From positions 1 through 29,131 of the IMG/VR virus record IMGVR_UViG_3300009593_000088: a stretch of 29,131 nucleotides of DNA; one strand, 5' to 3'. The stretch is from a virus. The translations under genes were made by a program, and so were the position numbers. The notes beneath the pieces were generated by a model. That model had not been told where the DNA came from, made no database searches, and saw only the letters and a list, made by a program, of their open reading frames with translations. Positions 13,984-21,379 of the stretch are shown here, piece after piece (within the stretch, counting starts at the first letter, position 1; each line of letters begins with the position of its first letter).

Positions 13984-15450
13984 ATGTCTGATAAAAAAGT
14001 ATTTGCTAATAGTGTTGAACTTATATCTTGCCTCATAAAAGGCAACAATAAAACTAAGCCATTTAATGCTACAAATGGTGTATTAAGATTTGATTATTTT
14101 GAGAACATAGAAGCACCTACTGTCTTTGGATCATTGGAGATAGGTGAAGAGTCTATGAATAGTATGATATCTGATATACCTTTGCAAGGTGGTGAACAAG
14201 TAGAAATTAAATTAAAGACAAAAGTAGATGAGACGGAGCATACGTATCAGTTTGTAGTTTTTAAGATATATGCTAGGTATCTTACTGATAGGTTTCAGAC
14301 ATATACATTAGGTTTAGTATCACATGAAGCATTAGCAAATGAGATGGCAATGGTTGGTACTACTCAAGAAGGACTGTCTAGTCAGGTAGTTATTAATTTA
14401 TTGAAAGATAATCTACAAACAAAGAAGAAAGTGCTTGTGGATAGAGCAAAGAATACTATAAAGTTTCAACCAGGAAAGAAGACACCATTTAGTATCATAG
14501 AGACATTAAAGATGAAGACTATTTGTGACGAGGGTACTAGTATCCAGTACTCTAGTAGTATTAATTCATCATCATTAAAAAAGGTAGAAGTTCAAACTGG
14601 TGGTATTGGTAAGGTTGAAGATGGACAATACAAAAAAATGACGGGAAGTGCTGGTTACTTATTCTGGGAGAACAAAGAAGGATATAATTTCAGATCAATG
14701 GATAAATTATATGATACAAAGTCTGACATTCCTACTGAAAAAGATACTGACCCAAAGGTAAAGAATAAACCTGTTGCTACATATAAGCAACAGAATACCC
14801 AAGTTGCTAAAGATCCACGGTTTGTAATATCTCATGTAGAATTTGAAAAAGAGATTGACTTGTTAGATAAGTTGAGACATGGTGCTTATTCATCTGTTAT
14901 TTGTTACTATAATTATAGTACAGGATCTTATGAAGAGTATGCATACTCATTAGATGATCAGTTTAAGGAGATGAGTCATTTGGGACCACAAGATGGAGTG
15001 GCAGCAGCACAAAAAATGTTTTCTGAATATCCCACTAGAATAATGTCAGTATTATTAGACCATGAGACATGGCATGATGGTGAAACGACAGCATCACCAG
15101 AGGATAAAGATGGTGGTACTAAAGACACTGCAAAATTTCCTGATTATCAGAAGTTTTTCACATCACAGTCTATAGCAAGATTTAATTCATTTAATAATCA
15201 ACAATTACAGATAAAAGTGCCAGGTAATCCTTCATTGAAGGTGGGTGACCTTGTTGATATTAAAATTATGAATCAGACAGCAGAGAAAAAAACACCTGGT
15301 AAGGAATGGGATGCAGAGCATAGTGGTAAGTATCTTATTTCGAAATTAAATCATGCTTTTGTACCTAAAAAACCAATGACAGAAACATTTCTTACTTTAA
15401 TACGAGATGTATATGGAGATGGGGTTACAAAGGTTGAAATTGCTTCATAA
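13984..15450 (+). CDS. gp27: Baseplate hub protein gp27
   Basis: This 488-residue protein fits T4-type gp27, the trimeric hub ring that carries the gp5 spike. N-terminal features are NATNGVLRFDYFENIEAPT and FGSLEIGEESMNSM, as in hub beta-barrel domains. The C-terminal barrel shows FNSFNNQQLQIKVPGNPSL, then KVGDLVDIKIMN and HSGKYLISKLNHAF (about residues 447-460), which is the usual signature of hub domains. The middle contains a tyrosine-rich run (YSSVICYYNYSTGSYEEYAY). It lies 6 bases after the preceding gene and directly before the gp5-type spike gene, the expected partner. No late promoter stands directly before it, so it is probably read through from 11614. Its end carries the next late promoter. 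Confidence 0.82.
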   Translation: MSDKKVFANSVELISCLIKGNNKTKPFNATNGVLRFDYFENIEAPTVFGSLEIGEESMNSMISDIPLQGGEQVEIKLKTKVDETEHTYQFVVFKIYARYLTDRFQTYTLGLVSHEALANEMAMVGTTQEGLSSQVVINLLKDNLQTKKKVLVDRAKNTIKFQPGKKTPFSIIETLKMKTICDEGTSIQYSSSINSSSLKKVEVQTGGIGKVEDGQYKKMTGSAGYLFWENKEGYNFRSMDKLYDTKSDIPTEKDTDPKVKNKPVATYKQQNTQVAKDPRFVISHVEFEKEIDLLDKLRHGAYSSVICYYNYSTGSYEEYAYSLDDQFKEMSHLGPQDGVAAAQKMFSEYPTRIMSVLLDHETWHDGETTASPEDKDGGTKDTAKFPDYQKFFTSQSIARFNSFNNQQLQIKVPGNPSLKVGDLVDIKIMNQTAEKKTPGKEWDAEHSGKYLISKLNHAFVPKKPMTETFLTLIRDVYGDGVTKVEIAS

Positions 15451-15453
15451 ATA
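15446..15453 (+). promoter_or_regulatory. Late promoter upstream of the gp5-type gene
   Basis: CATAAATA overlaps the gp27 stop codon (15448-15450) and lies 18 bases before the ATG at 15472. The surrounding TTGCTTCATAAATA is identical to the one at 11608-11621. Confidence 0.75.
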
Positions 15454-15471
15454 TAGCAGATAGTATTTAAT

Positions 15472-18400
15472 ATGGATCAAGTACTCTCATCATTATATCC
15501 TACAAATCAGATTGGTTCTGATGGTATGTCCTGGTGGGTTGGTCAAATTGAATCACCAAAGGGATATACTGACCCAGAAGAAGTTCCAGATGGTGGTGAT
15601 CCAAAAAGAGCAGGTAGATATCGTGTAAGAATAGTTGGTGTTCATTTACAATCAGGTGATATTACACCTACAACTGAATTGCCATGGGCACATGTGATGA
15701 TGCCAGCAACACATCCATACTCTGATGGTGGTGTTACTGGTTCTTCTGCTAACTATGATTTGGGTAATTGGGTAATTGGATTCTTCCTTGATTCAGCAAA
15801 GCAGCAACCTATTATAATGGGTTCTATTGGTCATGTTCCTGGTGCTACTGTAATAGATAATCCTGATCCTAACCCAAATAATACAAATAAGAAAGGTTAT
15901 GGTTTTACTAGATTTACACCCAATGATGTTAATGCATCTCAACATAGAGCAGCAGATGAAACGGATGGTAAAAGGGATGATGGTAGTAATGCAAATGGTA
16001 ACATTGCTAACAAGGACGCAAATAGAAAAAATGGATCAACTGCTACTTTAGCAGCATTGCGTGGATTTAATTGTGAAACAAACCCAGCAGGAGGAGAGGT
16101 TTGTGTAGAAATTGCTGACCCTACCTGTGGTTCGGAGAGTAATTTTGACAAAAGTGTAGGTAATATTATAGGTGATTTGTTAGCAGCAAACCAAAAGTCT
16201 GGTGGACAGTTGGGTAGTTATTATGTGAGTAAGGTTAATGGTTATCTTTATGATAAGATAGGTATTGCCAGATATCATATAGGTCGAGTGACACGTCTCG
16301 TAAGGGCACTTATGGGTAGGATGCAATCTGAAATGATTGCTGGTATTAGGAAGGGAATTGATGCTTTAGTTAATGCAGTTCTTGGATTAAATGCTGCAAA
16401 GGAAGCTAAAGATAAAGCTGTATCAAATGATCCTAAAGGTGACCACAAGAGTGTCAAGAAGGAAGGTAACCTTCTTAAGAGAGTCAAGAAGGTTATCGAT
16501 AGGATCCTAAAAGCATTGGGATGTGCTATGGAAGATGCTATTGATATGTTAGTTAAATGGTTGACTAACATGCTATTCAATATGATCATGGAAGCATTTT
16601 CACCTGCTGTTTGCCTTATCCAAAACCTTGTAGATGGTATTGTTAATAAGATCATATCTGTTATTGATGGTCTTATTTCAAAGGTTATGGGACCATTGCA
16701 GAGTATCTTGTCTATTATAGGAGGTGGTATAGACATAGTATCTTCTGCTTTAAACAAGATAATGTCTTTCCTTGGTATTAATTGTGGTGGACCTAATAGT
16801 AAGTGTTCTAAAACGACAAAGACATGTAGTGATTGTGGTAGTGATGAGGAGAAAGATGATTGGTTGGATACATTATTAGATCAGATTGAAGGTGGTGATA
16901 CTGGAGAGAGATTTACATGTGATGAGGCTAAAGATTATCCAGATGATAAAGATACCAATATTGTATTTGTTGGTGGTATTCCAGAGTCTCCTGTACCAAT
17001 TGGTGATGATTCTACTCCTGATGGTGAAGACAATGATGACAATGATACTTTCTTCCCAGATGATGATATAGATCCAGGAGATGACGACGATGACGATGAT
17101 GACGACGACGATGATGATGATGACGATGATATTATTGATCCTATCATCTATCCTGAAGACGACGACGATGATGATGACGAGTATGATCCAGTACCTTTAG
17201 ATGAGACTGGAACTCCTTTCTATGAGATAACTATAGATTCTCCAACTATAGTTAATGGTGATACTGTAGTATATACTGTACATACAGGACATGTACCAGC
17301 AAAGGATAGTAATGATCCATTGTCTACAGGTGCAATACTACAGTATACAATATCAGGTCCAGATACATTTACTGATGATGGACTTACAGGTACATTTGAA
17401 GTCTTATTAGATAGAATGGATACTACTACAGCATATGATGAAAATGGTGATGAAACAGTTGTTGATGTTCCTGTGGGTAAATCAACATTCTCTGTGACAT
17501 TTTCTGATGATATACAAATACCAACAGCAGAACAACGTGTATTATGTACAGTACAACAGATATATGATCATAAATTTTATATTGCAACAATAGGATCAGG
17601 TACTGCATCAGAAATTATTTCAGAGAATGCATTCAAGCTTGGAGTTAGAGGAATAGTTCTCAATACAGGACCAGTAGATGCAGATGGTGACCGCATGGGA
17701 GCATATACTCCTGGAACATATACTAATGTTGCAGGTGTTGGAGGACTTAAGGGAACTGAAGCAACATTTGATGTAGTTATAGATGAAAATGGTGACTTTG
17801 AATCAGTAACACTTAATGCTAAAGGTAAAGGATTTGCAATTGGTGAAGTAATAACAATTAGTGGTACATTAGTTGGTGAAACAGAATTTAATACAAACCC
17901 TGCTGTTAGTAAGGATATAACTTTTACTGTCACTGATTTGGAAAGGATTCCAACTATTGATCATGATGAAGCAGATACAGTAGTACTTGCTGATCTTGAG
18001 CAAATAAGATATCCAGATGATGAATTTGATCCTAATCCAGTTCCTACTTATGAAATTGTTGCAGATAAAGAGAATTACAATGAGGGAGAAGATATAACAT
18101 TTACCATCACTACTACTAATGTTGATGATAATACTAAAGTTGATTATACAATATATGGTGACATTGAACAGGCAGATCTTATTGATGCTATGACTGGTAC
18201 TATTACTATTAAAAATAATAGTGCCAAGTTAATCATTGGTATTGCTGAAGATATAGAGGAAGAAGTTGATGAAAGTCTTTACATTACTTTAGTTGGTGTT
18301 GATGCTGCTACTTCTGTTGTTATTAATGGAACTTATGTGCCAGAAACTACAGTACCAGAAGAGATAATAAAGATAGATAAACCAACATGTGGTCTTCCTA

Positions 18401-18909
18401 TTACTGATGATGATGGTGGTATTGTTGAAATACCTATTAGTGATCCAGGGGATCCATATGAAGAAGCACCTGAAGTTATAATAACAGGCGAAGGATTTGG
18501 TGCTACTGGTATTGCATTATTAGATCCACAAGGATATGTGTCTGAAATAAGAGTTACTAGGTCTGGTTTGAATTATAAAAAGAATACCCCTGTAAATAAT
18601 AATTTACGTTGTATTATAGATTCATTTACTCTTATATCACCAGGTATTAAGTATACATCTCCTCCGAAAGTATATGTTAATAGTGAACTATTAGTTGCGA
18701 AAGCAGAGATTGATGATCGTGGATATGTTGTTAGTGTTAAAATATTAGATAGAACAAAGACATATAATAAGACACCTAAAGTACAAATTATTGGTGGAGG
18801 AGGAGCAGGTGCTATGGCTATGCCTAGCATGGTATGTTTAGGTGAAGACGACTTGAAGTCACGAGGTGCTGTTAAGATTGGTACTGGTAAATATATTGAT
18901 TGCCCATGA
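15472..18909 (+). CDS. gp5: gp5-type hub spike protein with poly-Asp linker and beta-sandwich repeats
   Basis: This 1145-residue protein opens with a gp5/VgrG-type OB-fold: SWWVGQIESPKGYTDPEE, then RAGRYRVRIVGVHLQSGDI, LPWAHVMMPATHP and GNWVIGFFLDSAKQQPIIMG (residues ~20-125). No T4-lysozyme-like domain is visible after it. Instead come helical amphipathic segments (about 224-440), a cysteine cluster CGGPNSKCSKTTKTCSDCG (near 438-456), and acidic linkers with 17 consecutive Asp (537-553) and 7 Asp (563-569). Two Ig/Calx-beta-like domains (about 581-697 and 857-943) follow. The C-terminus has motifs with P-x-V-x-I-x-G-x-G-x-GA and GYTSPP-like turns (about 1000-1130). It is driven by its own late promoter and overlaps the needle gene by 4 bases. 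The hub role is firm from the N-terminus; the roles of the added domains are unknown. Confidence 0.8.
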   Translation: MDQVLSSLYPTNQIGSDGMSWWVGQIESPKGYTDPEEVPDGGDPKRAGRYRVRIVGVHLQSGDITPTTELPWAHVMMPATHPYSDGGVTGSSANYDLGNWVIGFFLDSAKQQPIIMGSIGHVPGATVIDNPDPNPNNTNKKGYGFTRFTPNDVNASQHRAADETDGKRDDGSNANGNIANKDANRKNGSTATLAALRGFNCETNPAGGEVCVEIADPTCGSESNFDKSVGNIIGDLLAANQKSGGQLGSYYVSKVNGYLYDKIGIARYHIGRVTRLVRALMGRMQSEMIAGIRKGIDALVNAVLGLNAAKEAKDKAVSNDPKGDHKSVKKEGNLLKRVKKVIDRILKALGCAMEDAIDMLVKWLTNMLFNMIMEAFSPAVCLIQNLVDGIVNKIISVIDGLISKVMGPLQSILSIIGGGIDIVSSALNKIMSFLGINCGGPNSKCSKTTKTCSDCGSDEEKDDWLDTLLDQIEGGDTGERFTCDEAKDYPDDKDTNIVFVGGIPESPVPIGDDSTPDGEDNDDNDTFFPDDDIDPGDDDDDDDDDDDDDDDDDIIDPIIYPEDDDDDDDEYDPVPLDETGTPFYEITIDSPTIVNGDTVVYTVHTGHVPAKDSNDPLSTGAILQYTISGPDTFTDDGLTGTFEVLLDRMDTTTAYDENGDETVVDVPVGKSTFSVTFSDDIQIPTAEQRVLCTVQQIYDHKFYIATIGSGTASEIISENAFKLGVRGIVLNTGPVDADGDRMGAYTPGTYTNVAGVGGLKGTEATFDVVIDENGDFESVTLNAKGKGFAIGEVITISGTLVGETEFNTNPAVSKDITFTVTDLERIPTIDHDEADTVVLADLEQIRYPDDEFDPNPVPTYEIVADKENYNEGEDITFTITTTNVDDNTKVDYTIYGDIEQADLIDAMTGTITIKNNSAKLIIGIAEDIEEEVDESLYITLVGVDAATSVVINGTYVPETTVPEEIIKIDKPTCGLPITDDDGGIVEIPISDPGDPYEEAPEVIITGEGFGATGIALLDPQGYVSEIRVTRSGLNYKKNTPVNNNLRCIIDSFTLISPGIKYTSPPKVYVNSELLVAKAEIDDRGYVVSVKILDRTKTYNKTPKVQIIGGGGAGAMAMPSMVCLGEDDLKSRGAVKIGTGKYIDCP
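17080..17178 (+). repeat. Asp-codon repeats in the gp5-type gene
   Basis: Seventeen consecutive GAT/GAC codons (17080-17130) are followed, after an Ile/Pro spacer, by seven more (17158-17178). The codons are mixed, not a pure trinucleotide. The minus-strand poly-Ser ORF here is only a shadow. Confidence 0.95.
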
Positions 18910-19988
18910 GTATTACTAATAATTACGATAAAGTACACGGTAAAGGTGTAGCAGTAGATCTTGTTGCTGAACCTGCAAGTGGTAGAAAGGAACAAGAGGA
19001 AGGTAAGTTCATCAAGACAGTTCCTACTGCTGTAACTCAAGATGGATGGACTATAATGACCTGGAAAGGTGAGAATGGTGGTCCAGGTGGATATGCTTTA
19101 ACAAATGGTGTTAGTTCACTTTTATTTGATGAGAATGGTAATTGTAAGACTGCAACAGGAAAACCAGGAGATACTGGTTGTGGAGGTAAAATAGTTCGTA
19201 TATGTACAGATTTCCTTGATAAAGGACATAGTTATGCTGGACAATTTACTGGTTCTAGTCAGGAAAGATCAAAGGAAGGTAAGACTGAAGAACTGCCTAC
19301 TTATTCTCTTCATGTTACAGGTGAGACTGCTATAGAATCTGTTGGTGGTGATGTAAACATTTTAGGTGATAATGTTACTATACAAGCAAGAAAGACACTT
19401 ACTTTAAAAGCAGGTACTGCTATTGCAATTGAAGCAGGTAATGATAAAGGTGGTCAATGTTCTGGACAAATTGATGTAAAATCAGGAAAGTATACAATTG
19501 ATACTGCTTTTTATAAAGAAGTATCAAAAGGTCATCATGCAGAGATTGATGGTGAGTATACTGTCAATCAGAAAATGCCAGGAGCGAAAGTTTCATTTAA
19601 TACTGCAGGAAGTATTAATGCAGTTGCTGATGCCAATTATAGGTTTAAGGTTGGTGGAAAATATGAAATAGATGGTCAAGGAAATATGTTATTTAGATCA
19701 AAACGAGGTGGTACTAGTTTTAAGATGAAAGGCAAAATGAATGAAGAAATTGGAGGAACAAGAAAAACAAAAATTGATGCACAACCAATTATTCCTATGG
19801 CAGTTGATCCAACTGGATGGGATATTCAGATAGCGAAAGCAAAGAAAGATGGAATAAAAATTCATTCTGGACTGGGACTTAATGCTAAATTTATGGGAGG
19901 AATTAATATGATTAAATTTATGGGTAAAACCACAACAATTACTTCACCATCAACTACAATCAAAGGTGGTAAGATATTCCTTAATTGA
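18906..19988 (+). CDS. Needle beta-helix protein (gp5 C-terminal domain, separate gene)
   Basis: This 360-residue protein begins at ATG 18906, sharing ATGA with the gp5-type stop, so the two are translationally coupled. An upstream TTG at 18900 is possible but less likely. The middle (residues ~135-190) has short beta repeats typical of gp5C/VgrG needles: TAIESVGGDVNILGDNVTI, QARKTLTLKAGTAIAIEAG and IDVKSGKYTIDT. The second half continues with GSINAVADANYRFKVGGKYE and ends with TTTITSPSTTIKGGKIFLN. In T4 the needle is cut from gp5 by proteolysis; here it is a separate gene. It would trimerise into a membrane-piercing needle. Confident as to fold, less so as to the exact partner interface. Confidence 0.75.
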   Translation: MSITNNYDKVHGKGVAVDLVAEPASGRKEQEEGKFIKTVPTAVTQDGWTIMTWKGENGGPGGYALTNGVSSLLFDENGNCKTATGKPGDTGCGGKIVRICTDFLDKGHSYAGQFTGSSQERSKEGKTEELPTYSLHVTGETAIESVGGDVNILGDNVTIQARKTLTLKAGTAIAIEAGNDKGGQCSGQIDVKSGKYTIDTAFYKEVSKGHHAEIDGEYTVNQKMPGAKVSFNTAGSINAVADANYRFKVGGKYEIDGQGNMLFRSKRGGTSFKMKGKMNEEIGGTRKTKIDAQPIIPMAVDPTGWDIQIAKAKKDGIKIHSGLGLNAKFMGGINMIKFMGKTTTITSPSTTIKGGKIFLN

Positions 19989-19989
19989 G

Positions 19990-20044
19990 TTACACGAATT
20001 CGGCAATTTTTTCTCCGTGTAAATTTGCTCAAAAAAGTCGAGCT
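19990..20044 (+). repeat. Structured intergenic element with 49-bp block, copy B
   Basis: The block at 19996-20044 matches 8815-8863 at 36 of 49 ungapped positions. The shared parts are GAATTCGGCAA, TCTCCG and AAAAAGTCGAGCT (the last with one base shift tolerance in the A-run). Here TTACACG (19990-19996) pairs with CGTGTAA (20016-20022). The block ends at the first base of the -35 box of a consensus promoter. Confidence 0.75.
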
Positions 20045-20077
20045 TGACACAAAAACTATATAAGACTATAATAAATA
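20044..20077 (+). promoter_or_regulatory. Consensus sigma70 promoter overlapping a late promoter
   Basis: TTGACA (20044-20049) and TATAAT (20067-20072) with a 17-base spacer are both perfect consensus. AATAAATA (20070-20077), a T4-type late element, overlaps the -10 box. The cassette 20094-21262 could thus be transcribed both early and late. Confidence 0.88.
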
Positions 20078-20093
20078 AGTTCGATTGGAGTAT

Positions 20094-20228
20094 ATGACCA
20101 AAAAATCAATAAAACGTACTGACAAAAAGGGACGTGAAGAAACGTGGGAGTGGGAAGAAACTCCAGAACTCCTAGTAGCACTGGAAAAACTCCGTCAAAC
20201 TGAACAACTTGCACAAAATAAGGCATGA
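20094..20228 (+). CDS. Small hypothetical protein, 44 residues
   Basis: A short ORF from ATG 20094 to TGA 20226-20228, with TTGGAG upstream as a ribosome site. The protein is charged and helical: MTKKSIKRTDKKGREETWEW, then EETPELLVALEKLRQTEQLA. It is the first gene after a consensus sigma70/late promoter pair and overlaps the CP12-like gene as ATGA, which supports it being real and coupled to its neighbour. I recognise no family. Confidence 0.65.
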   Translation: MTKKSIKRTDKKGREETWEWEETPELLVALEKLRQTEQLAQNKA

Positions 20229-20491
20229 CAACCCCCAAGCACGATTTAGAGCATGAGGTCTATCTTGATCCTAAAGATCATAAAGAGCATATCAATCATG
20301 GTATGCTTGAGTATACCGAGGCAGACCTTAAAGATGTTCATGCAGAGTATGATGAATATCATAAAGGTGATGAAGTAGATTCTAATGATGCCAAGATTAA
20401 TGATTATCATACAAGACATGAGGATTCTCATCTAGAAGTCTATTGTGACAATCATCCAGATGCATTTGAGTGTAGAGTATACGACGAGTAA
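20225..20491 (+). CDS. cp12: CP12-like protein (C-terminal GAPDH-binding motif)
   Basis: This 88-residue acidic, His-rich protein ends in HLEVYCDNHPDAFECRVYDE. That is the C-terminal CP12 signature (Cys-x8-Cys followed by RVYD). CP12 is a redox-controlled, partly disordered protein that binds GAPDH and phosphoribulokinase and shuts down the Calvin cycle. Cyanophages carry it, and it is thought to steer host carbon towards the pentose phosphate pathway and NADPH for nucleotide synthesis. The N-terminal cysteine pair and the AWD-VEEL core of classical CP12 are absent here, so PRK binding may differ. The gene overlaps its neighbours at both ends (ATGA and TAATG) in a tight operon with the cpeT-like gene. 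The identification rests on the C-terminal ~20 residues. Confidence 0.8.
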   Translation: MTTPKHDLEHEVYLDPKDHKEHINHGMLEYTEADLKDVHAEYDEYHKGDEVDSNDAKINDYHTRHEDSHLEVYCDNHPDAFECRVYDE

Positions 20492-20757
20492 TGGAGTACG
20501 TACTTGATCAAAAGTATGTTTATTATATGGGTAATATAGTAAGGATGTATTTTATTCAGGGTATTCCTTACACGTTTGACGAATTACCACAAGTTATACA
20601 AGATCATCCGTCTATACATACTGAAGCATTGGAAAATGTCCATTTTAGTGATGAACAGTTGTATCGTTGGCATTCATACCTAATGGAGGAAGAATGTCAT
20701 CCACTATGCTTTGAACTACCAGTTAATGACCCTGAATTATTGCCAAAAGATGATTGA
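20491..20757 (+). CDS. Hypothetical protein, 88 residues
   Basis: This unrecognised protein is rich in aromatic residues in its N-terminal half (YVLDQKYVYYMGNIVRMYF) and acidic at the end (LPVNDPELLPKDD). It has FDELPQVIQDHPSIHTE and DEQLYRWHSYLMEEE in between, with two nearby Cys (ECHPLC). There are no membrane segments. It starts in the TAATG overlap with the CP12-like gene and its end overlaps the cpeT-like gene by 8 bases, so it belongs to the same cassette and probably acts at the same time in infection. No function can be read from the sequence. Confidence 0.75.
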   Translation: MEYVLDQKYVYYMGNIVRMYFIQGIPYTFDELPQVIQDHPSIHTEALENVHFSDEQLYRWHSYLMEEECHPLCFELPVNDPELLPKDD

Positions 20758-21262
20758 TAAATTTCGTGAATGGTTCGAAGGAACATGGGAGAATAAGGTA
20801 CAAGCGTTTACATATCCTGCCAGATTTGCTATGGTCAGGATTATTCATAAACGGGTAGGAGACTATTTTTACGGGGAACAAGCATATAATTATCAGTTAC
20901 ATTCCCCGTATAGGACATTTGTTATAGAACCAGTAGAGGAGGGAGATAATATAAGAATTAAGAACTTTACGTTCGATAAATCAAAGCATAGGGGTTTTAA
21001 AGATTTGGAATCTTTGGAATTAACTCCTAAACCTGAATGTGATAACATATGCACATTTAATGGTATAGAATTTAGAGGAAGCAATAATCATTGTGACTGT
21101 CTTGTACCATGGAAAGATGAAATGACATATTTACAAACTGATGTAGTTTTGGGTAAAGACTATTATAATGTTGTAGATAGGGGTTTTAAGATAGGAACAG
21201 CAGAGCAAATATGGGGTTCGAAGCATGGTAGTTTCGAATTTAAAAAAATATCGCCATCATAG
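20750..21262 (+). CDS. cpeT: CpeT/CpcT-like phycobiliprotein lyase
   Basis: A 170-residue protein from ATG 20750 (an upstream in-frame ATG at 20711 lies inside the previous gene and is less likely). The start MIDKFREWFEGTWENKVQAF is the CpeT/CpcT signature. It is followed by RIIHKRVGDYFYGEQAYNY, YRTFVIEPVE, IRIKNFTFD and a Cys-rich GSNNHCDCLVPW. CpeT-type lyases are beta-barrels that bind phycoerythrobilin and assist its attachment to phycoerythrin; cyanophage homologues occur in myoviruses of marine Synechococcus and Prochlorococcus. This supports the host assignment. It is last in the CP12 operon and overlaps the tRNA gene at its 3' end by 10 bases. Confidence 0.85.
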   Translation: MIDKFREWFEGTWENKVQAFTYPARFAMVRIIHKRVGDYFYGEQAYNYQLHSPYRTFVIEPVEEGDNIRIKNFTFDKSKHRGFKDLESLELTPKPECDNICTFNGIEFRGSNNHCDCLVPWKDEMTYLQTDVVLGKDYYNVVDRGFKIGTAEQIWGSKHGSFEFKKISPS

Positions 21263-21324
21263 CACAGTGGTAGTGCAGGGCTTTTGTAAAGCCAAGGTCG
21301 GTGGTTCAAATCCTCCTGGTGGCA
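21253..21324 (+). tRNA. tRNA-Thr (anticodon TGT)
   Basis: A 72-base cloverleaf can be drawn. The acceptor stem is GCCATCA/TGGTGGC (one T-G pair). The D stem is GCAC/GTGC with loop AGTGGTA, the anticodon loop is TTTGTAA with anticodon TGT at 21285-21287, and the T arm is GGTGG-TTCAAAT-CCTCC. The discriminator is A and no CCA is encoded. Two imperfections are visible: position 27-43 is G-A and the T stem has a central T-T. The overall sequence resembles cyanobacterial tRNA-Thr(UGU). The 5' end lies within the last 10 bases of the cpeT-like gene. It decodes ACA, a codon frequent in this AT-rich phage. Confidence 0.88.
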
Positions 21325-21339
21325 TTGTGGATTTTATAG

Positions 21340-21347
21340 TATAAATA
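21340..21347 (+). promoter_or_regulatory. Late promoter for the giant structural gene
   Basis: TATAAATA, an exact match to the T4 late consensus, lies 33 bases before the ATG at 21380 and 16 bases after the tRNA. Confidence 0.82.
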
Positions 21348-21379
21348 CAACAAGTAGAAGTAGCACGGTTCGGTTAGTT

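Noticed and set aside
16935-17147. Minus-strand ORF with a long poly-serine run
   Set aside because: It is the antisense reading of the poly-Asp codons of the gp5-type gene; it has no promoter or ribosome site.
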